A stretch of DNA of 64,000 bases from Certhia americana (GCA_018697195.1 CM031879.1:45654048-45718047); one strand, 5' to 3'. Positions 1-12,985 are shown, counted from the stretch's first letter. Made by a program: numbers and translations. The notes: generated by a model not told the origin, from the letters alone.

Positions 1-3000
1 GCCACACTAAGCAGCAGGAATTGTCACTGATGAAAATTAATAAAAAAGGGACCCATTTGAAGAAATAGGCAGCAGGGGAACAGGAGACAGTGAACTTCAT
101 GTATCAGGTGAGCAGCTCTGAAGGAGTTAGGAGGGATATACAGAAGCAAGGCAAGCTGGGGCTGGTCTGTGGAAGGGATAGGAGGCAGCCTTTGGACAGG
201 TAGGGAAGCAGGAACCAGTTAATCTTTGAGACAGCAGTGTGAGAGCTATGGGCTCTGGAATGAAAGGGGCCAGAAGGCTGAGTTGGGCTCAGTGATTGGA
301 GGATGCACCCCTAAGTGGAACTCTAGCCTGGTGGGCATCCCCTGTCAGTCAAACTGTACCCAGAGGAAGCCACCCTCTTGCCCAAAGAGCAGTCTGGCTT
401 CCTACCCCGTGCCACACAGCTCTGCTGATTTATGCCCTAGAAGCCAGGCAGCCATGGAGAACAGCTGTGCAGCATGTCAGTACCTCAGAGGAGCCCAGCC
501 AAGCCCCCATAGCCTCACATTGCTGCTGTCTGGAGAGCCCAGACCCTCCCCTGAGGAAAATGGTGTGTATACAAAACCTCATGGGAGAGATTGTCACCCA
601 CGCTCTCCCATCTGTCCCAAATTCTTGCTCTTTATCAGTCCCGTAGCCCCTTTCCACTGCTAGATAAAGCTGCAGACTGGCTGGGGTGCCAGCACAGGGA
701 TTGGCACCTTAAAGCTGTGTTAGGAAGCTAACTCTGCTCCAAAGGACACATTCAGAGTAAGCCCTGTGTACATTTGGCAGGGATCATAATCCACAACCAC
801 CCAGCCTGGTGACATCGCTGGAGGTCTCAAGAGTAGACAGTCCAAGCCAGGATTTGTGATTGTTTACCTTGACATCCATTTGGATATACTCCAAGTGTAG
901 ACAAGGGATTTAGATGCCCAGATTATTTGCCCTCATGGCAGCAATGCACAAATACAACTACTAGGAAGATTAGAGATATTCCATCTGCTTAAATTGCTCC
1001 CTTTTCCTGCCAGCTCTGATAACCATGATGATGGGGATTTAAGCCCCAGTGCTACTAACTGTGACTGGCACCAGTGTGATGATTATGTTTTCCATGGGAC
1101 CATCCTCCCAGTTCTGTGCAGTCCATCTCTGTTCCTCATCACAGCAGTAGTCTCATCTCTGCTTGTAGGGCTCCACTCCTCAGCCCCCATCAACAGACCC
1201 CAACAGCACCTTTATCTAGTGCAAGGCACTAGATAAAACTGTAACAGAAAGATAGCTCTTGCCTCTTTATTTGGCTGTTTAAGCAAACAGAGGTAGTACA
1301 GATCATGAGAAAAAACAGCAGACAACAGAAGGAATTAGAGGAATTGTAGATCTTAGTTGTCTTCGCACGATTGCAAGTTCTTATGTTAGTTTTATTCATA
1401 CTTAGAAATGTCACCTCTTTGGACTGCAGCCAAAAATATTAAGTCCCAGTCCACATTGGAAAAATAGAGGCTTCAACTAAAAGTATATTTACTAAGCTTG
1501 AACTAGACCATTTGTTATCAGTAATTGCTACAAAATAAGAGGCACTGTTCAGCCCTGCGTCTTTGGAAGGAAATGCTAGAAGTAATTATGAGTTTAGAGT
1601 GCAATGGCATAATGGTTTCATCTCAAGCACTTTCCTTGGTAGACTGTAGACAATTCTGTTGTTCAGCTGTGAACTCAGAGTGTATTTTAGCACACTGTAT
1701 CATTTGGACCTGGAGAGCAAAGTCTTCTACTACTTCGAGTACTCAATATTGTGGTTCTGCTCCCCAGAAAGAAGTCACCTCCCAAAGCACGCCCTTGCCA
1801 TGTAAACAGCATTTCCCATGGATTCTGGGGGGATTTCACCAATTCAGAATCCATTAGAAACTTTTTCTTAGGGGGTTAGGAGTCTCCTAAACAAAAAAAG
1901 AGACAGCTCAACCTGACTCCTATTTGAGAGCACAGATAAGGAAACAGGAGACTAATCTCCCTGGGAGGAAGCCACATGTGTTTTGCAATCTTAAACCTTC
2001 CAACAGTACCCTGGGGTCTCTTAATCTTCCCCTCTGACTCTTCTCCTGGAGTGGGGCAATTGCAGTAGATTATGGGAAGTTAGTGATGGTAGTTGATGAC
2101 TGATTTTAGAGCATGTGTTCCCAAACTACCAAAGAACAATTTGATTCATAGGAAACCCCTCCTTTTACTTTTCTCTTTCTGCAGCAGGCCCAACACTCAT
2201 TAAGATTGATCGTTGATTAGCTGCACTCTTGTCATCTCACCTCAGTATCTCAGCTATGAAATGCAGCTCCTCTCCTGGCAGTCAAATGCAGTAAACCTGG
2301 TCATTCTCTCATGCTTTTGTGTGTCCTAGCTTATCCTTTGGGGGGGCAGAGGATACCTTCAGAGCTGTCCAAACCACTGCTGCATTCAAATAAATTCCCT
2401 TCTTCTTTTTCTTTTCTTAATCATCTAGAAAACACTGTTTTCCTTCTAGGACTGACAGTTATTCCCACACACTCAGGAGCAACAAAACACAAACAGACTA
2501 CATCCTTTGTAGGCAGCTTTAGTACCTAAGGGCAGAGGTACCCAAAGGTGTCCTTCTGTAAGGAAAGAATGGAGGGAAGCTGTGACTGGCGAGTGTGCTC
2601 AAAATACTTTTATCTGAAATGCAGCCCACAAATTCCAAGGGGATGTAACATGATGGCCACCAACATAAGACCTTTTGCTAGGTTTTCAAAAGGTTTTCAC
2701 AAGCTGTGAGTCACCTGTGGACTGCAAGGGAGGAGCTGCAGTGGGACATAACATTGTTTAGAGTGAACTGTAGGACATGAAAGGAAACAAGAAGCTGCAC
2801 AGCATAGTGAGGACCATCTCCTCAGAGCTTGACTGCTCCTAGATCTCTTCTTTCATCTGTTATGCAATTCAACAACCAAGACTCCAATACGCAAGTGCAA
2901 CCCAGTGCTATGCAATGAAGCAAGCAGGATGTAGTTGTAGGTTTCACAGCAGAGACTGCAAGGCATTGAATCTGCAGAGACGAAAATCATTGCTGTGAAA

Positions 3001-4219
3001 GCACATTTCATCACTTTCTTCACAAGAGTGGAAAAGCTTACACCTCCTTCCTTCTCACCCCCGATACCCCAAAAGACATTCAACTGCATTGTGTAACAGG
3101 GAAAAACTTCATCTGCAAGACAGGCCCACAGCAGCAGGCCTTCTCCCTTGCCCTTGGGGAAAGCTTTTGGGCACAGGCAAAGGAACTTTGCATCACACAA
3201 AGCAAATTGCTGAATCAGAGTTAGATTGTCATAGAAAACCATTAAATGACAGAGACGATGAATAAGAGGAAAGGCTGGCAAAGAGTCAGTTTAAATGGAA
3301 GAACAATTTTGAGTTGTTTTTTGTTTGGGTTTTGAAGAATAAGAGTGTTGCACTTCCAGCATATGATGCACAGTAAATGCTGAAAGGCCAAGCAGAGCAA
3401 AAAAGGGAAAAGACCCTGAAAACCTTCAACACATTATTGAAATACCAGAAGGAAAAGGTTTTGTTTCCATGGCAACATATCCTATGGTGCTTCTGCTGGA
3501 GCAATCTACCAGAGAAAGAGAACTTTCCCTGTTAGGTATGCCAGTGAAGTGAAAGATAATTACAGAGACCCCTTTCCTCAACTGGGTGCATTTGTAAATT
3601 TTCTACTTGATGTGTTTAAGTGCTCAGATGTTACAGAGCTCCTGGAAATGGATATCTCCATAGATGACAGAATGAGCTCTGAGGAAATTATAGGTACCTT
3701 TTGCAGAACAAATGTCTGTGAAGGTTTGGGTACATTGTGGTTTTTTGCCTTCCACGATGCTGCTTTGCTGAATGAATATGGCCCAAGGAGTTAACATAAA
3801 CTTAAGGCTTAAAATCATTCTTGACTGCAGATTTTGGAATAAGAAGTTGAAGTTTTTCATCCAAGACAAGAAGTCTTCGTTTCCAATTGTCACCTCCTAT
3901 TTTTCACATACATGTATGTCAAAGCTGAGGTGCTACATGGCAGCTGCTTTACCACAGCAGCATGGCATGAAAGAATTCAAGAGGAATAAAAAAGGAATAT
4001 GAAACAGGAGAGGGAACTGAAGAAATACAGAAAATACTAGTATCAGAAGAACTGGAACAGGAATCCAAACATAGCTTTCACCCTCTTGCACAGAGCATCA
4101 TTGGGTCATCAATTACTAAAAATGATGAGCTGTAATACTAAAACTGTCTGTGGTATGGTGATGCTCAGGAGCACAAAGAGAGGCAGTTATACATTCTGTG
4201 ATCCATCCAAGTGGGAAAG
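1..4219. other. non-coding unique sequence, no gene recognised
   Basis: I see no convincing gene, RNA or repeat in this stretch. Short open frames occur on both strands, but none shows a domain, signal peptide or family motif. The 81-codon frame at 3549-3794 (+) has a protein-like composition, but I recognise no relative and no splice or promoter context. Base composition is ordinary, with few CpG. The best reading is intergenic or intronic DNA. Confidence 0.6.
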
Positions 4220-4362
4220 AGAAAGATTTTGGTATCTGTATTTTGCAGAGGGGAGGCAAGAATGAATCGCAAAAGGTTAAAATACTTTGTCTAAAGTTGC
4301 AATGAAAGTTTGAGATAGAGGTGATTGAACCTACAGCTCCTGACCTCCATCCAGATTTCTAA
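4220..4362 (+). repeat. MIR-type SINE fragment (ancient amniote SINE)
   Basis: The segment follows the 3' half of the MIR consensus in order: a 'tattttgcagagggg' block in place of the canonical 'cattttacagatgggg', then a gagg/aggttaa block, then 'actttgtctaaagttgca' in place of 'acttgcccaaggtcaca', then 'gattgaacctacagctcctgacctcca' in place of 'gaattgaacccaggtctcctgactccca'. This is non-autonomous retroposon debris with no coding capacity. Divergence is high, as expected for an insertion older than the bird radiation. The family call is from memory of the consensus; the subfamily is not resolved. Confidence 0.7.
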
Positions 4363-4578
4363 TGATATAACTATCTCCAGAGTAATATCTCCAGGTGTTT
4401 AGTTGAAGAATTCTGCAGATGCAGCTCAGCTGCCAAGACCCAGCATAATCCTACAGATGGAATAAGTATATTCAGCACAACAGCTCCATGGTCATGGGAA
4501 CATGGCAGATACTCCTCTGCACATCATGGTTTCAGCAAGCATTTTCTTCCCCAGATAGAAACATCACTAACTAACTAC

Positions 4579-4680
4579 AATAAAATAAAATAAAATAAAA
4601 TAAAATAAAATAAAATAAAATAAANNNNNNNNNNAATAAAATAAAATAAAATAAAATAAAATAAAATAAAATAAAATAAA
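4579..4680. repeat. (AAAAT)n pentanucleotide microsatellite
   Basis: About 92 readable bases of near-perfect TAAAA/AAAAT units run on both sides of a 10-N gap, followed by an A-rich tail to about 4725. The true array length is unknown because the assembly breaks inside it. Such pure AT-rich arrays often grow from the A-rich tails of retroposons, but no retroposon body is recognised beside it. Confidence 0.95.
4625..4634. other. assembly gap (10 N) inside the microsatellite
   Basis: Ten undetermined bases lie in the middle of the AAAAT array. The gap probably marks a collapse or unknown length. The unit phase cannot be followed across it. Confidence 0.99.
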
Positions 4681-5098
4681 CAAAAAACCACAAATAAGCA
4701 AAAAAAAGAAACAAAATCCCCCCAAAAACCAATCCAACATCCTTCAGCCATAATAGCCTGTTACACAGAAGAAGCAGGAGGGAATTTACCAGCTGGAAGG
4801 AAGAAATCGCTACAGTGATCAGCTGCACTGAACTCACTTAGGGCAGCAACAACCACCCTGTCCTGCATTTTAAGGGCCAGACTATGAAAGGACATGCTGG
4901 GGGAAACTTCTATGGGCAGGGTCTGTCTGGTGTTCTTCCTCCTCATTTTGACTCTGACTAACATTTTTCTACAGGACTCCTATGCAGCTCTGCAGAGCTG
5001 CCAGAAGGTGGTCCTGGAGAAGCATTTTCAGCAGCCCTTGGAAGGCTACAGGAGGGCTACAGTGACAGAGGGACACTCACAGCATGTCAGAGTGCAGA

Positions 5099-5114
5099 TC
5101 TCTACATGTAGAGA
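5099..5114. repeat. 16-bp perfect palindrome
   Basis: The 16 bases from 5099 read the same on both strands and are centred on ACATGT. A related half-site ('ctctatatgtaga') follows within 10 bp, directly before the 31-bp tandem duplication. This may be replication slippage at a hairpin. No function is claimed. Confidence 0.85.
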
Positions 5115-5127
5115 GACCTCTATATGT

Positions 5128-5187
5128 AGACTCGACAAGTGTGATAGGCATAGAATGCAGACTCGACAAGTGTGATAGGATAGAATA
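5128..5187. repeat. 31-bp tandem duplication, two copies
   Basis: A 21-bp core beginning 'agactcgacaagtg' occurs at 5128-5148 and again, identically, at 5159-5179. Each copy is followed by a 'catagaat'-like stretch, which gives a 31-bp period. The cores carry no mismatch, so the duplication looks recent compared with the CR1 and MIR debris in the window. The array lies next to the 16-bp palindrome. Confidence 0.95.
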
Positions 5188-8100
5188 TCCCACAAGCAGC
5201 ACAAAGAGCCTGTAAGTGAACAGCCTCACAGCTCAGATCTTCATACTTAGGTATAGGTATCACATCCTCCTGGGCTCAAATTAGGGAGTTCACAAGTTGG
5301 AGTTCAACATGTAGGACTCTGGAGGGGCAAAGCAGCAGCTGAAAAAGATCTGAGGAGAGATGGAGCACAGCTCCCCTGTGTACACCTGCACAGCATGAGG
5401 TCTCTCCCAGCCCAGCACTGAGGGCATCCCAACTGGCTGGCTTCAAGAAAACATGGCACTGTAATTCTCATCTATTCAGTACTTAATTATCCTTTTCCGT
5501 TGCTCCCTTTCCCTGCAAAACTTCAATAATCGTAAGGACCATCTCAATATCTGGTGGCTTTACATAGCTCATAGGCTTCTCAGAATGCAGAACTGGTTGT
5601 CTAGGTCCATCTCATGCTAGAGATGCCTCTTGCATTGGAGAAGCATCAGGAGTAGGAGTCAGTGTACAGCCTTGCACACAGCCTGCCCTAGGGGAAATAG
5701 GGTTTTCATTAGCTCCTCTTTGCTAGAGGAGCTGCACCAGCCCGTAATCATATCTCCCAGTACAAGCTGGTAAGTGGGCAGAGCCCAATGCTTTCTCCCT
5801 ACTGTGAGGACACCCCATCCGCAGCTGTGCACCTAGGTAAAGTGCCAACAAATTATGGAGGCGAGGCAGAAAATCATTCCTACAGTTCCATTTTCAAGAT
5901 AAATTATAGCATCTGTTTCTGAATTCAAACGAGAGCAATGCTGCAGCCTTTCTAACCTGCTGCTCTTGCTGCACAGTCGTCACCATTTTCTGGCTTTTCT
6001 GTGGGCTTCTGTGAAAGGGAAACACATTAACAGACCTCAGACAGCTATTAGCTGAGGTTTGCCTGGATTGCAATAGTGATCATGATTTGTGTGGTTGCCC
6101 ACAGCCTCAGAAAAATGGTCAAGGTCTGAAATAAGATGACAGAGATGGTAGATCTGCTCTCACCTAGCAGAGCTGAAGGATCAGCTGTCAGGTGTAGGAA
6201 GCAAAACAGGAAACCATAGTCTCTCTGGTCTTCCATTAGCAAGCATAATAACGCATCAAGGAAAAGTGACTCATATGCTTTTTGCCTGTGTCATATCTTC
6301 AAGCTGGGTAATCCTCTTTGTGTACCTGCGATGCATTGCTGGAATGCACCAGGCATTTAAGTTCCTTAAATCACAAAATCTTTGTCAATATTTTGTTCTG
6401 GGCCGGGATTAAGCTATGTCTTGACTGTATATGGCTGACAGAGGCACAGCATAGCATATCTCCTTTGCAGAATATGTCTGTCTCTTGCTCTCTCTCCTGT
6501 ACCCTCCTTTCCAGTAACACAGCTGCTAACTCTGTGAAACCTGAGTTTCTTACCTACAGCTGGACTCCCATCCCTACTGGAAAAAAGTAGGGAAAAAGAT
6601 GCTAATCCCCTTCACAGGGATAACAACCCCCAGGGTATGTGCCTGATGAGCTGGTCAGCTGGTGTCTCTCAGAAGACAGACAAGTGGAAAATCAATCCAG
6701 CCCTCCATGGTAAACACACTTTCTTAGTCTGACACCTCTGCTCTGACTTGGATATCTCTAAGAGTAGTATGAATTGTACTTTGGAGTTCCCCATGTCTGT
6801 GTCTCAGCCACTGGAGTTACAGAGGATGTGTCCCCCCTTTCCTCAGCAAATGATTGGATTAACTTCTCTGATGCACAAGGATGATACAAGGACTGCATGT
6901 GGGTTGAGGCATGTTGTGATAAGTCATGGTTCACACCAGGCTTTCAGTTGTGCCTGAGCCACTCTGGCAGAGCTGCCCAGTGCTGGCCCTCTCATGGTCA
7001 GTGTCTCCTGCCAGGAAGGAATAGAGGGGCAGCAGCCAGTGCTGCCATGCTTCAGGGCACTCCTCGTGCTGCTCCTGCTGCCACCGGCCTTCCCTCCAAG
7101 AGCCCATCTGCTCATCTTCCTCCCTCCCTCTCATCTTATGCAAAGCAGCTCATTAGTCCGATTAGCAGCCAAGCACCATTTCTGATTGTTCATCAGTGAT
7201 TCCTTTGTTGCCCTCCATCACTCCTGTTGAGCTTCATTAGTGCTGCTAGGAAGCAGAGGAGTTGTTTGGATATTTATAGGAAGGGTGGGGTGTTCTTTAG
7301 GCTTTATTGCTCTCTAATATGCCTTCTCCACTCACGATCTCTTCCCTTACCCCAGCCCTCCCTCAAAAGCGTTTTCTTAATATGGAGCTTATCCAGGGGG
7401 TACACAGAGACAAGAGGACTAGTCTGATGGTTTTGAGTCAGGGAAATGAGAAAGACAAGCTGGAGGTATGCAGAGGCTCAGTCCTGGGTCAGGAGTGTAC
7501 AAACCTACATAGGCCAGGGCACCTGGAACGGGAGGGGGAGTCCGTGCCCCTGCGCACATACACATCAGGTGGGGTATCTGTAGCAGCCCATAAATGACCC
7601 CAAAGGGGATCAGCATTGTTGGGGAGGTATATGCCCCAGCTACAAGCACAGCTTGGGCATGCAGTACGTGTGTCAGGGGTTGGGTGTGAATGTGTTTTTC
7701 CATGCAGGACACCCACTTCTCTGCCTGTAAGCCAATGGAGAGCTGTAACATGCTCCCAGCAGCTCCAGAGGGAGCAACTGCCTTGGTTACTTATAAAAAT
7801 ATTCTTTCATGCAGCATTTAATTATGGAGGCAACTAGACAAAGACTAATCATTCACTCTAATACAGGAGAGAACAATCATTCTGACAGCAGGAGATACTT
7901 GGCTTCTTTGGGAGAAGAACAGAGTGTGAGGAGGAGGAGGAGGCTGAAGAAAAACTGCAGGATGGAGAAAGGAGTAGAAAAGTGGAACAAAATCCTAAAT
8001 CAGTTACCCAGTACAGACATCTTTATGACTTCATAAATGGAATATGCTTAGTGTCGGCAATCTTTTCTAGCATCACGAGGACACCTCTCTGTAGTCCAAG

Positions 8101-9430
8101 CTTGAGGCCTGATCATGCCAGAAGTCAAACCGGGTGACATTTTAATATCACTTTTCATCTCAAGATTGCATCTTCCTTCCAAAGAGTCTCAAAGTGGTTT
8201 TATAACCTTTCCAGGCACATAATTCATGTCTTGTGGCACTGAAATAGAGTACATTCCTGAGAAGGATGAGCCACCTCCACCACTGTGCAGGAATTTTGGA
8301 CAGAAAGCAGTGACAGCTTCTGTGTCCCTCTTAAACCATGGGGTGTGCATGTGCATGCATGTGAGGAGGGGGATTTCAAGGCAGCAGAATGCAGTTGCAG
8401 AGTATGGAAGCTGGCCAGGAGCTCTAGCCAAATCCTCAGCTAATACGTAGGTTAGCACCGGGGAGCTGTAAGAAACAGCACTGGTGATCCAGAGTGTGAC
8501 AATCCTCCCTCTGCCTTCCTGGTGGGTCATGCCTCTACAAGTGGTCAGACCTCTCCATGGCTGGGGATGGCTTTGAAAGGTTGCAAGCTGTGATCCTGAC
8601 ATGGGTAGTCAGTCCTGATCAATCACCAAAAAATATGGTATTAATCCAAGTGTCTTGGACAAAATCCAGGTTTGGGAATGGCATCACACACTTCTACATT
8701 CCCCCTTTTGGGCTTCAAGCAAGTCCAATGACTTTTCCCCTCAGAGCAGTGCCTTGCTGGGAACAGAGATGGCTCTGTTCCACTCTACTTCTCCCACAGT
8801 CCCTGAGTGTCTGCTCTGTGCCCACAGCTGGCGTGGGTGAAATGGACAAGACAGTGTACCTACCAAGCTGTGCTACACCCAGTGCTGTTCTGTACCATGG
8901 CTGGGGAAACACTGCCCTGTACTGCCCACAGTGATGAGTCTTCCTTACTCCACAACAGGGGTGCTGCTGGCCGACAGACAATGAGACAGGGTTGGCTTTC
9001 AGTCTCTGGGAAATGCTGCTCTGCTTTGTCCAGAAGACCTCACAGGAAATCAGCATCCTTGGCACATTATGAACAAGAGCCATGTGAGGATTAAACAGAG
9101 CCCCCCATCCCATAAATCTGACAGGAACTGACCTTTCCCTTCCTCAGCCAGTGGACTGCTGCAGTGCAACCCAAATCTGTTGGGGAACATCTGCACTCCT
9201 ACACAACCAGAGCTGTCTCTCTGTCTCTCTTAGTAGCAGGAACAGAGCTTTCCCTGCCCTCTGCAGCTGCAGGCCATCATGCATACAGTATTAAGTTTGT
9301 ATCTCCTCTGCTTTCCTCACTGCTGTATCTCTCCCCTTCCAGCTAATTTAATTGACTGCTCTGGTTATGAAGAATCATGGTGTCTAGGCACCAGGAGTAA
9401 TACTTAGCATGATATTACCATTTTCACATC
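5188..9430. other. non-coding unique sequence
   Basis: No gene is recognised. Open frames at 7419-7751 (-), 8189-8602 (-), 8557-8934 (+) and 8715-9113 (-) overlap one another on opposite strands and have compositions typical of chance frames, with no known domain. The stretch 7135-7290 has several homeodomain-like CATTAG/GATTAG cores and is listed separately as a weak regulatory candidate. Confidence 0.6.
7135..7290. promoter_or_regulatory. possible conserved regulatory element (weak)
   Basis: Within about 150 bp there is an ATGCAAAG octamer-like site, 'ctcattagtccgattagcagcc' style homeodomain cores, a 'gattgttcat' and a 'cctttgttgcc' that resemble SOX/HMG sites, and 'cttcattagtgctgc'. Motif density of this kind is seen in developmental enhancers, but short motifs arise easily by chance and no alignment is available. 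This is inference only. Confidence 0.22.
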
Positions 9431-9435
9431 CCAGG

Positions 9436-9580
9436 GCTGTGCAAACATTAACTAACGCTAACTCTAATTAGCTGCAACTCACTGGAAAGTAGGTAAGCTT
9501 GATATTAACCCCATTTTTATAGCTGGTGACACTAAGACTCAGAAGGCTGAAGTTACTTGTCTCTGCTATGGAGGTGAATT
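9436..9580 (+). repeat. MIR-type SINE fragment (amniote MIR)
   Basis: This copy follows the amniote MIR consensus closely: 'gcaaacattaactaacgctaa', a 'gaaagtaggtaag' block matching 'gaggtaggtaag', then 'attaaccccatttttatagctgg' for 'attatccccattttacagatgg', then 'gacactaagactcagaaggctgaagttacttg' for 'gaaactgaggcacagagaggttaagtgacttg'. It is the clearest MIR in the window. It has no coding capacity and is a very old retroposon insertion. Confidence 0.8.
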
Positions 9581-10690
9581 CAGCTAAAGTACCAGCATAA
9601 AAATGGGCAAATATGTTTTTCTGTCTTACTATTCTGAGGGGTATTCTGGCCTCCCAGACAACATGCATTTGGCCCAGATGTACCTCAGGAGCTGAGCACA
9701 GGATGCCTCAGTCCTGCCATGGCACAAGTCTCCTCACAAGCACATGTGCTGTGCTCGACTAGCTGAGAGTCCCTCCCCTGTCTGGTGGGGGCCTTGCGTG
9801 CTGCCATCTCCCCTAGAGCACCCAACTGGCAAATGCAATGCCACCAGGGACCAAGGAAATTTCCTGAAGCCATAGTCATGCAGACTTCCCCTGTCTTCCA
9901 TTTTCCCACCTGAAAGTTGCTGAATGAAATGGCAAAACTGCATTGACCATGCTAGGAGCTGTATTATGAGTGGAAAATGATGCTCTGAAGTCCTGCCATG
10001 GTCCACTTAGCAAATGCTGGAGAATAAATGCAGTTTCTAAATGCTTCTTTCTTTCTAAACAGAATATGACTCTTGTGAAGGAACATTTTATTTTTAGATA
10101 TTTTGTTCTTCTCCACTGAAATCCAAAGTTACCTAGAATTAGCATTTCATACTCAGGAAAAGAGTCAAGGAGGTCCTTCCTTCTTCCTCCATTCTTGCTC
10201 CTCTGTCTCATAGCAGATCTTTCAGCAAGGTCATCAGAAATACTGTCTGATGGACACTCTGCAAGGTTGGTTTAGGATAGGTTCCCCACGAGACAACTAC
10301 TAACTCATGTAAGTAGTTTGTCTCAAAATTCCCCTGAGACACTTCTATTATATTATATTCCTTGAGGATGCATCCACTCCTGCTCCCTTCACTGCATTGC
10401 TTGGAGGGGAGCCTGAGCTTTGAGCTGAGCTTTCCCAACATTTACAGCACAAGAAGTTAGGGTCTCTTTCTTACACCCTGTGTAAGTTTCCCTGATTTAT
10501 AAAGACAGAAAGATTGGGAAAATATCACAGTTAAAATGATTGGTGAAAATACCTTTGTCCAATGCAAGGAATGTGTGGGAAAAGGGGTCAAAAGTAGCAC
10601 TGGCTGACGGTGATGATTCCTGAGTGGAACAGGATGCCACTGTACAGTCCTCTTCCTTTGTACCATTTTGCTACATACAAAATCCAGATG
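9581..10690. other. non-coding unique sequence
   Basis: No gene or repeat is recognised. Minus-strand frames between 9685 and 10211 overlap one another in different phases and show no domain. Confidence 0.6.
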
Positions 10691-10694
10691 CATG

Positions 10695-10850
10695 CAGTTC
10701 TGGGATATGGTAGGCAGTTTTGGTCCCTGCTTTCTAGGAAGGCAGCATGGAGTCAGAGAAGACATGGAGAAGAGCAACTAAAATGGCCAAGTGTTGGGGC
10801 AACTACTGTGGAAGGAGATGGCAAAATGGCTCTGTCATTGCTTTGAGAGG
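10695..10850 (+). repeat. diverged CR1 LINE fragment (probable)
   Basis: The segment has the order of a known CR1 ORF2 3' region: 'gcagttttggtccctgctt', then 'gacatggagaagagcaactaaaatggcca'. These resemble the CR1 stretch meaning 'vqFWsl..k.d.e.lervQrra.k'. The plus-strand translation around 10700-10790 contains Gln-Phe-Trp-Ser-Leu-Leu in the expected place. Later sequence becomes too diverged to follow. CR1 is the dominant LINE of birds and reptiles and is usually truncated at the 5' end, as here. Confidence 0.45.
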
Positions 10851-12985
10851 AAAATATTAGGAATCTTTACAGAATCCCCAAGTTTGGTAGGTAAGGTGAC
10901 AACAGAACTGCTGCTCACCAAATGTCACAGTGCTGGTGGGGTACACAGTGAAAGCATTGCTGAGAGCAGTCAGGCTCCCATGCTGTTCCAAAATACCATC
11001 TCCTATTGCCACCATAGGACACTGAGAACTGAGTTATGGGGACCGCTGTTCTGACTCAGTGGGTGTCACACCTATATCATGTGCAGTGGGTGTGCCTTCA
11101 CACCAAGCCCAGCTGATATGGAGACATACCACACAAATGAAAACCTGCAGGTGTCCAATCCCAGTAAACTACCCACTACCTCCAACCCAGTCACATCTCA
11201 GTGTACACAGTGGGTAGGCAGCAGAACAGGCAGGATCCAGGCACCCTTCAAGCACTGACTCCTTTATACAGCCACCAAACTTCTCTAGTGTTAGCTACAG
11301 TTGTAGCCTCACACAGCAGGACAACAGGGCTGTGGCTGAGCAGGAGACATAAAGAAGCCATTTCACGTTCAGGTAGTGTCCCCACTCTCTCTGTGAAAAT
11401 GGGGTGAGGGGAAAGGTGCATAGGGGCTTCAGGTACTGTTGTTACCCAGGCACCATGAGGTGCTTAAGGACAGAAGGAAGGATTAAATTGCAGTCACTTC
11501 CAGTGTCCCTGGCAAGATGAGCTTTTGAGTCCAGCAAGTAGCCACAAGCCACCTATCAGCTGAGATGAAGGCTTTGCTTGTTACTGCACTAGCCCAACCC
11601 TTCTTTCCTCACTAAATATAATAATATTCAATAAGCAGTGCACAATCTGACAGATAGATGCCTTGCAGTTCACACGTGAGTTAGAGCCAGAGTTTACAGG
11701 GAAATGAAGACAAAGAAGGATTTATATAATCTGTAGAATTTCTCTCCATTCATAGCCTGCCTTCTTAATATTCCCTGCACACCTTTGCCTCAGGACTACA
11801 GCCCTGCATCAGGGCTTGTTCATTCAACATAGTATGTATAGTCTTCGATGGCAGAAGACATCATATGTAGGAACAGGTGGTAGAGAAAGAAAGAAGCAGA
11901 GGAGGAGAGAAAATTATCCCTCCTTCAGTAACATTCTTTATGGAGAGGAAAGCAGTGTCAAACTGAGGAGCTTTAAGAATTAATTTAACCACAGGCTTTG
12001 GAGCACACACACCTACCTTCACTAAGCTGTGTGTGAATATTCTGTATTTCTTTTGCAGAGCTTCCTTTAGGGTTTAGCATACACCAACTCCTTTGCTAGG
12101 AACTGGAGTGCTCTGCTCTTGCACAAATCTCAACTAATGCAGCAGAGTTGAATGAGAGACCTTATCAGGGGAGATGATTTTATTCTAAGCCCCTGATTTC
12201 ATTCACACTCATTCTTTCATGTCTGCATCTTCTCAGGTACCAACAGGTAGGTGTGTGCCAGTGTGCTCCTGCTAGGATTCCTTCCAAAGACAGGGGAGCA
12301 GGGGACATGATATAATGTGTCACCACATCTCTAGAGTTCATCTCAGGCTGGTGGCCAGTCTGGGTTTGGATCTGTCTTTTGTTCACTTTAAGGATTCACA
12401 GTGATTGTGATCTCTTGCTTCCTCACCTGGTTCCACCTTTCAGAATTATTAGGAAAGATTCTCTTTAGTTTCCTTACCTGGATATATTTAATGGTGGGAG
12501 GCTTGTCCTTTATCTTACCTGTTAATGGCCTCAGTCCGTCTTCTGCGTCATTCCCAGCCTGGGTGTTTTGAGAAGCTGCAAGATGTGGTGTGATCTTGAT
12601 GATCTTCTAGCTTAGGTGTGATCAATAGCTGCCATTCCTGTTTTCTGCAATGTCCTCTGGTGCTGCTCATGCCAATCCATTCAACTCTCAATGTTTCTGT
12701 TGGATCTCTACGGTTCTCTGGCTGAGGCATAGTCACTGCCCACACACCTTCCATCACTATGCCTGGAAGATCCTATCATAGAAGACAGACATTTTAAATG
12801 CATGGCATATTTAGCTGAAGTAAAGCTACTTCACTCACTGGTGATTCTTGTGTCTGTTCTGACTGCACAGTAACCTGCTACAGAGTTCATCAACATGACT
12901 TCAGTTACCAATAGACATACGGATGTGTAGAAAACCTGTCCCTTGGCTGGCCAGTGTCAAAGCTGGACTACAGGCCAGAGTATTA
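10851..12985. other. non-coding unique sequence
   Basis: No gene, RNA or repeat is recognised. Short frames at 12180-12386 (-) and 12548-12757 (-) show no family motif. Confidence 0.6.

Noticed and set aside
3549..3794. 81-codon plus-strand frame with protein-like composition
   Set aside because: No recognisable family, no splice or promoter context, and an overlapping antisense frame of similar length. I could not support a gene.
8130..8240. Possible CR1-L3/MIR-like fragment ('agtctcaaagtggttttataac')
   Set aside because: Only about 20 bases resemble the 'tctcaaagcactttacaaac' core. The flanks do not follow.
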